From the NCBI GenBank assembly GCA_004151065.3, contig NWUY0300034213.1, forward strand, positions 13,921-26,346: a stretch of 12,426 nucleotides of DNA, read 5' to 3'. Below, piece by piece: positions 1 through 8,702 of the stretch. This stretch comes from Larix sibirica. Taxonomy: Eukaryota; Streptophyta; Pinopsida; Pinales; Pinaceae. The translations under genes and the position numbers were made by a program. The notes below the pieces were generated by a model. The model saw only the letters and a program-made list of their open reading frames with translations, was not told the DNA's origin and ran no database searches. How positions within the stretch are numbered: position 1 is the stretch's first letter; each line of letters begins with the position of its first letter.

Positions 1-138
1 ATTTCCCTACAATCCGCTTCAACTTTTTTAATACGATTTATAGCTGCAAACAAAATATGTCCCACAAGAAGGACAATCACAAATATGCCGAGAGATGTTC
101 TGATGGCTGAAAATGGAAGCTTTGGGTCATCTGAGAAG
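1..138 (-). CDS. AHK4-like: Cytokinin receptor histidine kinase, next exon (partial): second transmembrane segment and linker
   Basis: This is the next exon of the same minus-strand gene, cut by the window edge. Joined in phase to the preceding exon it reads GFSDDPKLPFSAIRTS, then a hydrophobic span of about 20 residues (LGIFVIVLLVGHILFAA), then INRIKKVEADCRE. This is the post-CHASE transmembrane helix and the start of the cytoplasmic linker; in AHK proteins the equivalent stretch has an LVGYI-like core followed by KVEDDxxxM. The acceptor GTTGCAG at 145-139 was chosen because the nearby alternative ending at 132 would create GGA TGA, an immediate stop. The HisKA, HATPase and receiver domains should lie beyond base 1. 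The frame is fully open, with no sign of decay. Confidence 0.9.
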
Positions 139-448
139 CTGCAACAGCCAAAATAACAGATCTTCAGAAAATCTTAAGACTTAGCAATTCTATCTCATCA
201 AAAGCAACAAGGACTTAGTAATTTTGCCTTGTCAACGGCAACAATCTGATAGTACATTGAAATTAAACCAAGTAGATCCCTTGGGCCAAATTCAATATTC
301 AAAGAACGATTCAAAAGCCAACCCGATTAAAATGATTTAAAGGAACTCAACTTCAGGGACAATCTGACTTCCTTACACACAGATCATACAAAGATTCATA
401 AGAAATGCCATCCAATATAACTGACTATTCAAAATTCACAAGACATAC
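139..448 (-). other. Intron of the cytokinin receptor gene
   Basis: A 310-base intron separates the two exons. Read on the minus strand it begins GTATGT and ends TGTTGCAG, canonical GT-AG with a consensus-like 5' site. Removing it joins GG to C and keeps the CHASE-to-transmembrane reading frame. The content is AT-rich, with no repeat or ORF that I recognise. Confidence 0.85.
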
Positions 449-652
449 CCGCAATGCAGTTCATGCTTTCTATCAGGATCTCCAAAATCCAATTCGCTTA
501 TGTGGTGACTATTAGAGCCTGTACCATACATCAGCACAGGAAAAGATTTATTGGTTGTGTCATACACATTTACAATGATGGCCAAGTTGCCTGCAAGCTG
601 ATGTAACAAATTCTCCACCAACGACTCTACATCAAAGGCTCCACCCAAGTAC
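449..652 (-). CDS. AHK4-like: Cytokinin receptor histidine kinase, internal exon: C-terminal CHASE domain
   Basis: This exon encodes the C-terminal part of the CHASE domain, the extracytosolic cytokinin-binding sensor of hybrid histidine kinases AHK2, AHK3 and AHK4/CRE1. Read on the minus strand it gives 67 full codons without a stop. They start YLGGAFDVESLVENLL, continue with VNVYDTTN and LMYG, and end LDFGDPDRKHELHC. The YLGGxFDVESLVE, NVYDxTN and FGDPxRKHxxxC blocks are hallmarks of this family; the first is closest to AHK4/CRE1 as I recall it. The acceptor is TTGCCAG before G at 652, after a pyrimidine-rich tract; an in-frame TAA just upstream at 688-690 shows the exon cannot extend far. 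The donor is GG|GTATGT at 449/448. The exon starts with the last base of a codon and ends with two bases of one, matching the next exon exactly. No frameshift or stop is seen, so it looks functional. The subfamily assignment (HK2, HK3 or HK4) is uncertain. Confidence 0.92.
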
Positions 653-1242
653 CTGGCAATATTAGAGGAAATACTTAGATAAGTCATTTAAGGCAATAAC
701 ACATCAAACAGAAAAAATAAATCCTTAAAATTGAACATAAATGGACAGTGTCCAATTCACCAACACAAATTCCTGAAAGACGTCAGTCCACTGAACAGGA
801 ACCAAATCACACTGGCTTGGGACATTAGCCCTAAATTTGAGGACAGAAATAAATATTGTTATGATTGCAAGGCAGAGGGATTTGCACTGTCTAATGCACC
901 TACAAAGTTACAAACTATGTTAGTAATTTGGTCATGAGGTCTCTTCCTCGAACTTGGAGGTAAGTAGGAAGTAATCAACCTGATATATGTCTCTTTAGAA
1001 AATTTATCTCAAGAAAGATAATGGTATAGAACAAATATCTCCCCACAGAAGAGGGCTAGGCATATTTGATCCTCGTACGCCTTAGAGACCTGGAGTGAGT
1101 TGTGAGAGTCCTTAAGAGGGCAAGAGCTTCCCTCTAATCTCATAGTATTGTGAGCATTGGAAGGTAAGAGTGACCCTAAATCTCCAACTCTAGGCAACAA
1201 GTCCAACAAGTATGATGCTCCTACCTAATATTGTAGGGGTAG
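653..1242. other. No gene seen; probable intron sequence upstream of the CHASE exon
   Basis: I found no coding sequence here. The minus strand lacks the expected preceding CHASE exon (for example a block like GVVLTFxVY). Short open frames at 731-937 (+) and 1009-1209 (-) have no recognisable motif and look like chance. If the receptor gene is intact, this stretch belongs to the intron 5' of the exon that starts at 652. Confidence 0.5.
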
Positions 1243-1665
1243 TAATGCAGCTTAAATCGCAACCAAAGCCCAATATGTCAAGTTGTTTCTAGATACCTTT
1301 CTCTAAGTGTGAGTCGTGACATCAAAATAATGCCAATGAATAAAAGAAGGATAGTGATATACACTCCAAAGAGAATGTAACAATCTGCATCACCTAATAA
1401 TATAATAGGCTACGATCTCCTCTGGTTCATCGATGAAGAGTCCAAAAGGTGTAGGAGAGAGCAGGAAACCAAAAAAATCAACAAAAGAAGTAGAATATTT
1501 ATAGAACAAAGGCGGACTATTGTGCCTCAAAGGACACCAATGGGGTACAACAAGATACGTGCTGCTAATGTATTAGAAGTTGTTTCACAAAGGCAAAAGG
1601 AAAAAAGGGTTGAAGTAATAAATGAGCCCTTGAGACAGGAGGCATTGATAAAATCCAACATCTAA
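1243..1665 (+). other. Unrecognised long open frame with one internal stop
   Basis: Frame 1 stays open for about 140 codons, interrupted only by a TAA at 1378-1380. Translation includes NQSPICQVVSRYLSLSVSRD before that stop and NIIGYDLLWFIDEESKRCRR after it. A very basic stretch (KKINKRSRIFIEQRR, then SQRQKEKRVEV) precedes the terminal TAA at 1663-1665. There is no clear start codon at the beginning of the frame. I do not recognise the protein. It could be a decayed transposon ORF or an accident of purine-rich composition. Its last 13 codons overlap the first 275-bp repeat copy. Confidence 0.2.
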
Positions 1666-1901
1666 ATCTAATGACCAATTGCTTCAAGAATACCAGCAAG
1701 CATGAATTGGTTGTTGAAAGGAACCACCTATCTAGTATTGACACAACTCAACGGGGCATCCAACAAGATTACATTATTTCCATAGTCTCTTGCTTTCAAA
1801 TAAGCTTTGATCTATACAACGACAACATCAGCCATGAATACTTCAATGTATTTTCTAAATCACTAATCAAATTCCTTTAAATTTGCATCCCATCCTCAAA
1901 T
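1627..1901. repeat. 275-bp tandem duplication, copy 1
   Basis: First copy of a head-to-tail duplication, beginning CCCTTGAGACAGGAGGCATT and ending CATCCCATCCTCAAAT. It aligns to the next copy over its full length without indels. A plus-strand frame at 1671-1880 reads NHLSSIDTTQRGIQQDYII and similar, but I cannot assign it to a family. Confidence 0.93.
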
Positions 1902-2179
1902 CCCTTGAGACAGGAGGCATTGATAAAATCCAACATCTATATCTAATGACCAGTTGCTTCAAGAATACCACCAGGCATGAATTGGTTGTTGAAAGGAACC
2001 ACCTATCTAGTATTGACATAACTCAACGAGGCATCCAACAAGATTACATTATTTCCATAGTCTCTTGCTTCCAAATAAGCTTTGATCTAAACAACAACAA
2101 CATCAGCCATGAGTAATTCAATGTGTTTTCTAAATCACTAATTAAATTCCTTTAAATTTGCATCCCATCCTCAAATCCC
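1902..2179. repeat. 275-bp tandem duplication, copy 2
   Basis: Second copy, offset exactly 275 bases; the last three bases repeat the unit's opening CCC. I counted 13 substitutions and no gaps against copy 1, about 95% identity. The plus-strand frame at 1883-2116 parallels that of copy 1 but ends early at TAA (2114-2116), where copy 1 reads on. Six of the changes alter an amino acid and few are silent, which suggests neutral drift and not a conserved protein. Confidence 0.93.
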
Positions 2180-3196
2180 AAATAACCCTAAGAACTCGTA
2201 CAAATGTTCTTAGTGTTTGTAATCAAGTGATCTACGTTTATATTTCATGAGCTGATCTAGCCAAATGTGCTATTGCACAGATCCAACTCCTATCAATGTC
2301 ACTCGGAAGTTCGGAACAAGATATCAAGGTGCCTCCTACTAGAAAAGTAAATCTAGTATCACCATAAATGACCAAATATCAATTTTACCTTTACGGAGTT
2401 ATGACATGACTTTCTACATTTCAAAAAAGGTTTATTTGCCTTAGCTCAGGTGACTCTTGTTAGACTAATCACTTCTTTCCCTCCATCTTGATGATAGAAA
2501 ACCACCAGTGACATGCACTGTTCTAGGAAACATCGACTTCCATATTATTGAGACCTTGCACTTCATTACAACTTGCAACTAGCAAACAACCCCACAAGGC
2601 TCTCAAGGATGTGTGACTCACAACACAATTCAACCACTTCCCCCTCCATCCTATTAAACACACCATCACTAAACCCTATAACCTTGAGTGCTAGGTCGAG
2701 TTTAGACAAAACAATCAACTTCCACCCAAGATCGCAAATCTTGACCCCCTTCATCCAAGTTTCTCTCCATAGGAGATTGTCAGATAAAGGCAAGGATCAA
2801 CCTTAAATGGCCCCCAAAAATACCCACATTTGCATGGAGAGAGGAGTATCTATTGATGACTTCTCTGTGTGATCAATGATCCTTTGAGGGCATTATCTTC
2901 TTCTACCTTCCCTCATTCGATTTCTAGCTTTGACATGATGAGATGCTTCTTTGCTCCCCTTGTTTAGCAAGGACAAATAAATGTTTTGTTTTGTCAACAT
3001 ATTATGTTTGACATTCACGTTGTATATGTAAGTTACTATTGTTTAGCTTTCTAGCTATTTTGTTTTCTCATAGATTAGCCATATGGTTTTTTTCCTCTCC
3101 CACAACATACTTGCAATGGATTGGATTGTACTCTAGAATCCCATTAAGCTAACATTGTTACCTTTTGTTTGATACTTATTACTAATAAATTATTTT
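2180..3196. other. No gene recognised
   Basis: Non-coding, AT-rich stretch. Overlapping open frames on both strands at about 2566-2806 encode nothing I recognise, and each is probably a shadow of compositional bias. Short T-rich runs occur near 3050-3200. No RNA gene or transposon protein motif is visible. Confidence 0.4.
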
Positions 3197-3390
3197 GTTT
3201 TATCTATCTTTTGTACGAGTTCATGTATTCTCTAAAATTCAACCAAAAACTTTATCTCAAGAATGTTTATCCTAAAAAAAAAAGGCCCATCTACCTAATG
3301 TACTTGCATTGAAAATATTAACGACTTGTTCAAAAAGGCCCTATTAATCTAGTCATAGGATAACCCCAAGATAGATGCAATAGATTTCCT
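3197..3390. repeat. Diverged ~200-bp direct repeat, copy 1
   Basis: Starts around GTTTTATCTATCTTTTGTAC, contains a run of ten A (3274-3283) and the block CCCTATTAATCTAGTCATAG, and ends GCAATAGATTTCCT. The second copy follows after about ten bases. The copies differ by scattered substitutions and small indels, especially in the A run. Confidence 0.88.
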
Positions 3391-3400
3391 TATGATATAG

Positions 3401-3589
3401 ATTTTATCTATCTTTTATACATGTTCATGCATTCACTAAAATTCAATCAAAACCCTTATCTGAAGAATGCTTGTCCTCAAAAAAAGTCCATCTCCCCAAT
3501 GTACTTGCATTGAAAATTTTAACTTGTACAAAAAAAGCCCTATTAATCTAGTCATAGGATAACCCCAAGATAGATGCAACAGATTTCCT
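3401..3589. repeat. Diverged ~200-bp direct repeat, copy 2
   Basis: Starts ATTTTATCTATCTTTTATAC and ends GCAACAGATTTCCT. The offset to copy 1 shrinks from 204 at the start to 199 at the end, so about five bases were lost. The distal 50 bases, including GTCATAGGATAACCCCAAGA, are nearly identical in both copies. Confidence 0.88.
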
Positions 3590-4660
3590 CAAAACAAACC
3601 CCATGCACTTCTCATTTCAAGGATGATACCCAAGATAAATTTGCTCAACATATTTTTATCACCTAACCAGACCAAGGACTTGGCCCCAAAACATTCAGAG
3701 TTCCATTCCAATCGAGCTAAATACAAGAGATTTAGCTAAGTAAACAAAATGTATATTTAACTTTTGAAACTTTAAACCCACCATAAGCCAGCTATTAAGC
3801 AAGCAATGTTCCAAGGAAATATTTTCTAACCATGATCAAACTACAATGGCATATCCCTATGTTGGAATTTAGTTCTACATTAATACTTCTCCTCAGACTT
3901 ATTCTTCTTAATCTAAACTAGAATGAGATCATGCACACTCCAAATCCTATTGACTTTATCTATAAGCATGATACTCAGATATCACTAAGGAAGACATAGA
4001 TTAATCTTATATTATAAGATCAAGGTGTTAAGAAGCATATTCAAATATCTCACTTAAGGGAATTTGATGGCCATAAATTTTATCATATTTTATCTAATAT
4101 AAAAGATAATCCATTGGTCTGCTAGTGAAAGGAAGAGCTTTTCATGTCTAATCCAATGTACTAGCACAAAATTCTTCTCACAATTCACAATAATCACAAC
4201 GTCATTCTACACCAAAATTTAGCTATGCAAGGGAGCTTACTCTATGTCCAAGTTTTCACTATCAATTTTAACTAGAGAAGAGCATCGAAACAATAACAAC
4301 AACACTAAACAACCAATTACAATCCAAACCCTTTACCTTAGAGATGAAAGTCCTAAAACTCAAGGCACTAAGGTGTACTAAAGGAGAGCAACCAAATATC
4401 ACCACAACAGCTCTCCACGCACTTTTGGTCAGGTGTACTCCAAGACGGGGGAATCCCTAAGAAAAACTCCACCCCTAAGAAAAACTCCAAGCCATACAAA
4501 TGAAGAACAAAAGGACGAAGTACTTGACTTACGAGGGTAAATCTACGTTCAGAGTTTTATGTTTATTATTTTCAGATTTACAAACAGCAAAAGGAAAGTT
4601 GATTTTGAGTTTTATAACATTCACAACGCATTATACAATAAAACATCTGTATATATATTT
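3590..4660. other. No gene recognised
   Basis: No coding sequence or RNA gene is recognisable. The only structure noted is an 18-base tandem pair, CCCTAAGAAAAACTCCAC-like, at 4455-4490. A short plus-strand frame at 4500-4703 is lysine- and tyrosine-rich and runs into the AT-rich block, so it is probably chance. Confidence 0.4.
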
Positions 4661-4662
4661 CT

Positions 4663-4814
4663 TGGCAAATGTTTCATTGTATTATAATTTTTTTGTAAAA
4701 TAATGGCAAATCTTTCACTACATTTTAAAATCTTTGTAAAATTTTGATGAGTCTTTTACTTAATTAAAAAATATTGTAAAATTTTGATGAATTTTTACCT
4801 AATTAAAAAATATT
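4663..4814. repeat. Four degenerate ~40-bp tandem units
   Basis: Units start near 4663, 4704, 4736 and 4776. The last two, GTAAAATTTTGATGA followed by TTAATTAAAAAATATT, are 40 and 39 bases long and close to identical. The first two share TGGCAAAT and TTTTGTAAAAT with each other and are more diverged. Confidence 0.7.
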
Positions 4815-5064
4815 GTCAAGTCTTGACATTAAATACAATCAACCATTAATAAACATATGTATAATAAAAATATATAATAAATATAAATTGAATTAATAAC
4901 TATATTTAAAATAAAATCATATTAAAATTTTTCTATTGAAACATAAATATTTATATGATTTCAATTCCACTAAGTCACACGGAATATTGTATAAAATATT
5001 TTAATCCACTATATTAATATTAATAGATATATTAGAAAATTAAAAATTAAATTATTTTATATTA
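4815..5064. other. Very AT-rich spacer
   Basis: Almost entirely A and T with short ATAATAAA and TATTAATATT-like runs. No coding potential. It could act as a matrix attachment region or simply be decayed transposon sequence; the sequence alone does not decide. Confidence 0.4.
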
Positions 5065-5326
5065 CAAAATATCTAAAATTAATTATAATCCATCTTATTA
5101 TAATATTTTTATGAACCAAATCTTATTGACCAACTATTTAGTGTCATCAAATCCACTCATTGAAGAAGTTTTTACATAACTAAAAAATATTAAATATGAT
5201 TTAGCTTAACAAGAAAATTATTAAATTGAAAATGCAAAAACACACTATATGAAAAAAGAAAATTTTAATAAGTAGAATTGAATGGAATGTGTGATTAAGC
5301 TTTTTAATTAAAAAAATAAAACACTT
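5065..5326. repeat. AT-rich direct repeat, copy A
   Basis: Shares with copy B the blocks CAAAATATCTAAAAT, GAACCAAATCTTATTGACCA (followed by ACTATTTAGTGTC), AAAAAATATTAAATATGA and CTTTTTAATTAAAA. Copy A retains about 26 bases after ATATGATT (around 5198-5225) that copy B lacks. Confidence 0.85.
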
Positions 5327-5349
5327 ATAACAAACTATTAATTTTTTTG

Positions 5350-5585
5350 CAAAATATCTAAAATCAATTTAGATCCATATTATTATAATATTTATATGAA
5401 CCAAATCTTATTGACCAACTATTTAGTGTCGTCAAATCTAGTCACTGAATAAGTTTTTACATAATTAAAAAATATTAAATATGAATTGAAAATACAAAAA
5501 CATATAATTTGGAAAAAGAAAATGCTAACAAGTCGAATTGATTGGAATGTGTCATTAGCTTTTTAATTAAAACAATAAAACACTT
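5350..5585. repeat. AT-rich direct repeat, copy B
   Basis: Second copy, offset 285 bases at its start and 259 at its end. The difference is explained mainly by a deletion of about 26 bases between short ATT repeats, a pattern typical of slippage or microhomology-mediated deletion. Its last part has itself been duplicated (45-bp unit). Confidence 0.85.
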
Positions 5586-5640
5586 GAAAAATCTAGTCAT
5601 TAGCTTTTTAATTAAAACAATAAAACACTTAAAAAATCTA
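5551..5640. repeat. 45-bp tandem duplication nested in copy B
   Basis: Two near-perfect units, 5551-5595 and 5596-5640, each starting GTCATTAGCTTTTTAATTAA and ending AAAATCTA. Copy A has only one such unit, so this duplication is younger than the copy A/copy B duplication. Confidence 0.92.
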
Positions 5641-6004
5641 ATGATAGTGATTATTCGTTTAGTGATCGCTTAAGAGAAATTAAGAAAACTAAAATAAATT
5701 TATCAAATAAAATAACAGTTAAATTTCTCATATGGAAAGAATTATTTTTAATAATATAATAAAGTAATAAAAACACTCTTAACATGGAAATTGGAATAAT
5801 GCTTTATCATAGAATTTATGGTGATTAGTCTTAAAAAAAATTGGATCTTCTAAATACTATGGAATTCTTCAAGTCCTTAAATAGGATTTACCACATGCAA
5901 TAATACCATGGATCAACAAATACCATAGGTCACCCAAAACTATGGGCCCATAAACAACCAACTAAAGGTTATCTTTGATCATTTTTTAAATGACTCGAAA
6001 AAAA
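5641..6004. other. No gene recognised
   Basis: AT-rich and non-coding. No repeat beyond short A and T runs is apparent, and no ORF of note. Confidence 0.4.
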
Positions 6005-6207
6005 TATTCATTAGAGGGCAAAAATATTTTACCATGAATTTCCTTTATGATGTATTTGGATGCGCGAAAAAGTTTACATCTTACAACAATTATTTAATTT
6101 TAGTTCTCTATTCATTAGAGGGCGAAAATATTTTACCATGAATTTCCTTTATGATGTATTTGGACGCGCGAAAAAGTTTACATCTTAAAACAATTATTTA
6201 ATTTTAG
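6005..6207. repeat. 104-bp tandem duplication
   Basis: Two units start at 6005 and 6109, each beginning TATTCATTAGAGGGC and containing ACCATGAATTTCCTTTATGA and GCGCGAAAAAGTTTACATCT. I counted three differences over the ~99 aligned bases (A/G, T/C, C/A). This is the least diverged of the larger duplications in the window and probably the youngest. Confidence 0.94.
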
Positions 6208-6238
6208 GGAGAACTATTTTAAAATATTTCTATATAAA

Positions 6239-6455
6239 ATTCACCCCTTCAAAATTTAAAACCCTATTATTTAACCCATGGGCAAAGTTTCACCCTTAAA
6301 ATTTTCCTTGATAAAACCTTATTTTTTCTTCAAAAACATCATCCTACCACTAGAAACCTTTTTGAGGGGGGCTAAAAATACAAGCTTTTTTAAAGCCCAA
6401 CCAATGGCACCACAATCAAAACCATAAATCAATCCCCAAATAGAAAAGGAGTGCT
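6239..6455. repeat. 217-bp direct repeat, copy 1, left flank of foldback element
   Basis: Starts ATTCACCCCTTCAAAATTTA, includes ACCCATGGGCAAAGTTTCAC, GAAACCTTTTTGAGGGGG and CAATCAAAACCATAAATC, and ends AGAAAAGGAGTGCT. The copy adjoining it on the right belongs to the left arm of a long inverted repeat. Confidence 0.92.
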
Positions 6456-6671
6456 ATTCACCCCTTCAAAATTTAAAACCCTATTATTTAACCCATGGGC
6501 AAAGTTTCACCCCTAAACTTTTAGGTGATAAAATCTCATTTCCCTAAGTCAAAACGTGTTCCTACCAATAGAAACCTTTTTGAGGGGGGGTAAAAATACA
6601 AGCTTTTTTAAAGACCAACCAATGGCATCACAATCAAAACCATAAATCGACCCCCAAATAGAAAAGGAGTG
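6456..6671. repeat. 217-bp direct repeat, copy 2
   Basis: Second tandem copy with the same opening and the same TTTTTGAGGGGG, ACAAGCTTTTTTAAAG and GAAAAGGAGTG blocks. The middle, around 6510-6565, is more diverged. Its right half (from about 6570) pairs as inverted repeat with 7089-7172. Confidence 0.92.
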
Positions 6672-7172
6672 ATACTGGTAGCACTCCTTCTTTTTCCAGA
6701 GCTAAAATTACATAATGTTTGAAACTGTGGTCGTAACAACTAGCACCCATTTTTTCTAGGGCTAAAATTACATATTGTTTGAAACCCTAACTTTAACAAC
6801 ACCCCTTTTTTCTAGGGATAAAAGTAGAGATGCTATTTACAAACCCGATCGACGTCGCTACATTCAAAACCCTAAATCAACCCCCAAAATGGAAAATTGG
6901 TGCTCCCAAAACACCACTTTTTTATTGGGGGTTGATTTAGGGTTTTGATTGCAACGACGCTAGTTGTTAAGCTCCAAATTTCAAACAATATGGAATTTGA
7001 GCACTGGAAAAAAGGGGTGTTGGTAAAGCCAGGGTTTCAAACAATATGTCATTTTTGTCCCAGGAAATAAAGGTGCTACACCGCTTTTGGGGTCGATTTA
7101 TGGTTTTGATTGCAATGCCATCAACCAAGCTTTAAAAGAACTTGTAATTTTAGCACCCCACCGAAAAACAAA
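6570..7172. mobile_element. Long imperfect inverted repeat (foldback or MITE-like element)
   Basis: The two halves are reverse complements around a centre near 6906. The inner match pairs 6864-6885 with 6927-6948 perfectly (22 bases); the outer match pairs 6631-6654 with 7089-7112 perfectly (24 bases). Between them the motif ACATATTGTTTGAAA (one base different in the first) occurs twice on the left (6710, 6770) and twice inverted on the right (6979, 7035). The outermost paired parts are near 6575-6600 and 7140-7170, around GGGGG and TAAAATTACAAG. The left arm is longer by extra internal sequence. No ORF lies inside, so this is a non-autonomous foldback or MITE-like element, or a locally inverted duplication. 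No convincing target-site duplication was seen, so the class is open. Confidence 0.75.
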
Positions 7173-7679
7173 TATCAATAACAAATTTTGATTCGAGTTA
7201 AAAATAGCCACTAAATGCAGACTATAAAAAAACAAGGACTGAAAAGTTCTCGTCGAATTGTTTAATGTAATTGGTTGAGAGTAGGATTAGTGCCTAAGAT
7301 GAAGTTGGGTATATGGGACTTAAAGGCAACTAATATATTACACTTTTCTATGAGAATATGAATTATTATAACTTCGATAAAGAACCTACAACAAACACAT
7401 TATGATGTCCACTAAAAACAAAAGCAAATAAATTGAGAGATTCAAATTAAGAAAGATCTCCAAATGGATAAAAAGGTGCATCTACTACAAAGCTATGCAA
7501 GATATAAATAATCGGAATGACAAATGAAGGCATACACAATAGCATTTCCAGCAATAGATAAAAAAAACATGAAGAGGGGAATCAACCACAATAATTATGC
7601 TTGTAAACAAGGAAAGATTACCATAGCTATAGTCCTTTGAAACACATTTGATGCAAAAAATGAGCTTTAGTTGCACCCT
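7173..7679. other. No gene recognised
   Basis: AT-rich, non-coding. A minus-strand frame at 7485-7676 is hydrophobic and cysteine-rich but has no recognisable domain, and is probably chance. Confidence 0.4.
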
Positions 7680-8012
7680 TAGGAGTGTGCTCTAATGGCA
7701 AACAATAAGGTGATCAAGCTTGTGTTAGCTTGGAGAACCAAGTTCAAAATCCTCAATGGTATGGCTCTAAATATGTCCTCATAGAGGGCCCACAAGGCAT
7801 GTCATTAATATTGTTGACAATGTAAGTACCCGTGTCAATGAGTCGAACATGATCACACATCAAGAAGGAATGGAATCGCACCCCAAAACTAGCGTTTGGA
7901 TTAGCAACACTTTTAGTGTGGTTAATGCCTTTTAAATCTCCTTTATCTCACAATTCTTATGTATAGAAAGCCTTTTAAATCACCTTTATCGCACAATTCT
8001 TATGTATAGAAA
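7680..8012 (+). mobile_element. Probable tRNA-derived SINE
   Basis: The head resembles the internal RNA polymerase III promoter of a tRNA. A box A-like TGTGCTCTAATGG lies at 7686-7698, and a box B-like AGTTCAAAATCC at 7741-7752, preceded by TTAGCTTGGAGAACC. Spacing between the boxes (about 42 bases) suits a tRNA-type promoter. A body follows with no coding frame, ending near the 43-bp duplicated tail. Both boxes deviate from consensus (GGTTCGANNCC for B), so the copy is old. No flanking target-site duplication was identified, and the right boundary is a guess. Confidence 0.45.
7927..8012. repeat. 43-bp tandem duplication
   Basis: Two units, 7927-7969 and 7970-8012, each starting GCCTTTTAAATC and ending CTTATGTATAGAAA. 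They differ at only a few positions (for example CTCC/CACC, ATCTC/ATCGC). A third start, GCTTTTGAA, follows at 8013 and decays immediately. Confidence 0.9.
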
Positions 8013-8084
8013 GCTTTTGAACATCACATAGATAACCAAAGAGGGTAAATAAGGTATGACACTAAAACTACCAACAATTTTGGG

Positions 8085-8215
8085 ACCAAAGTTGCAAAAG
8101 ATGTTATCACACCAACTCGAATACCTGCACTCGAAAGCCAGCTATAGACTAGCAAAGCTTTTGGCATAGGTAATGCCTTGTAAACCACATTTAGCTCACA
8201 ATTATTGTGTATATA
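8085..8215 (+). repeat. Second, diverged partial copy of the SINE body
   Basis: ATCACACC, ACTAGC, GGTAATGCCTTGTAAA and TAGCTCACAATTATTGTGTAT recapitulate in order the blocks found at about 7850-7965 (ATCACACA, ACTAGC, GGTTAATGCCTTTTAAA, TCTCACAATTCTTATGTAT). It lacks the box A and B head. It abuts the LINE fragment that starts around 8205. Confidence 0.5.
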
Positions 8216-8430
8216 CGTAATGATCTTCAAAGGCCCATTGCCTAGTCTCCCCCCTGCCCCCGTTTTGAGAGAGCACAGTTCTAGTATTCAGAGCTTTATA
8301 CAGTTTCCTTTAGTCATCTAGTATATCAGTAGACCACCTTCACCATTCATATATTCTTTGAATGCTCCCATACACCTCTAATTTAATAAATAAGAGATGA
8401 ATGGGATCGTCGAGGAAGATATTTAACTCT
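8205..8430 (+). pseudogene. LINE fragment homologous to the 3' part of the main LINE
   Basis: This stretch aligns with about 9885-10090 of the larger element. Shared anchors are TGATCTTCAAAGGCC (8220s versus 9900s), TTCCTTTAG, ATGCTCC and AAGAGATGAATGGGAT (8392 onward versus 10055 onward), then AAGATATTTA. The frame around the last anchor reads EMNGIVEE, as against EMNGIITK in the main copy. It has several stops and no reverse transcriptase part. It is a separate small remnant of the same family, or a local rearrangement that displaced part of the neighbour. Confidence 0.6.
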
Positions 8431-8690
8431 TTCCAAGCCACTTTAATCTTCATTATGAGGTCTCCTAAAATGCAAAGCAATTAAATTGAAATCTATGAAA
8501 GTTTTGGGTCGATTCAATTTTTGTCAATGGTTAAATGTAAAGCACCTCTGTCTCACCACTAGTTTATTTATGTAACATTACACGCACAATTAGGAACATT
8601 ACACACAATTGGGGGTATTAATGTGAAACTAATTTCATTGTAATTAATTATTTCCTAACCACACTTGTATACTCACTTTAAGGACTCCTA
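8431..8690. other. Spacer with short duplications
   Basis: No gene. A 21-base pair of units, AACATTACAC...CACAATT, lies at 8574-8610. The segment CTCCTAAAATGCAAAGCAAT (from about 8461 to 8545) resembles CTCCTAAAAGCCAAGGCAAT at about 8686-8780, suggesting a diverged local duplication at the LINE's 5' break. Confidence 0.5.
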
Positions 8691-8702
8691 AAAGCCAAGG
8701 CA

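Noticed and set aside
731-937. 68-codon plus-strand frame with several cysteines
   Set aside because: No recognisable domain; it lies in probable intron sequence next to the receptor exon, and its cysteine spacing does not fit a known zinc finger.
1009-1209. 66-codon minus-strand frame as a possible upstream receptor exon
   Set aside because: The translation has no CHASE motif and no suitable splice donor in the required phase was apparent.
2566-2806. Overlapping open frames on both strands
   Set aside because: Neither translation matches a family I know; the mutual overlap suggests a compositional artefact.
3271-3283. A10 run as a LINE or SINE poly(A) tail
   Set aside because: It sits inside a ~200-bp direct repeat whose other copy has a shorter A run, and no transposon body with coding motifs precedes it.
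3840-4130. Possible LTR boundary beginning TGTTGGAATT
   Set aside because: No matching second LTR, primer-binding site or polyprotein motif was found in the window.
4663-6207. CRISPR-like regularly spaced repeats
   Set aside because: The repeats are contiguous tandem duplications of varied length with no unique spacers, in a plant genome context.
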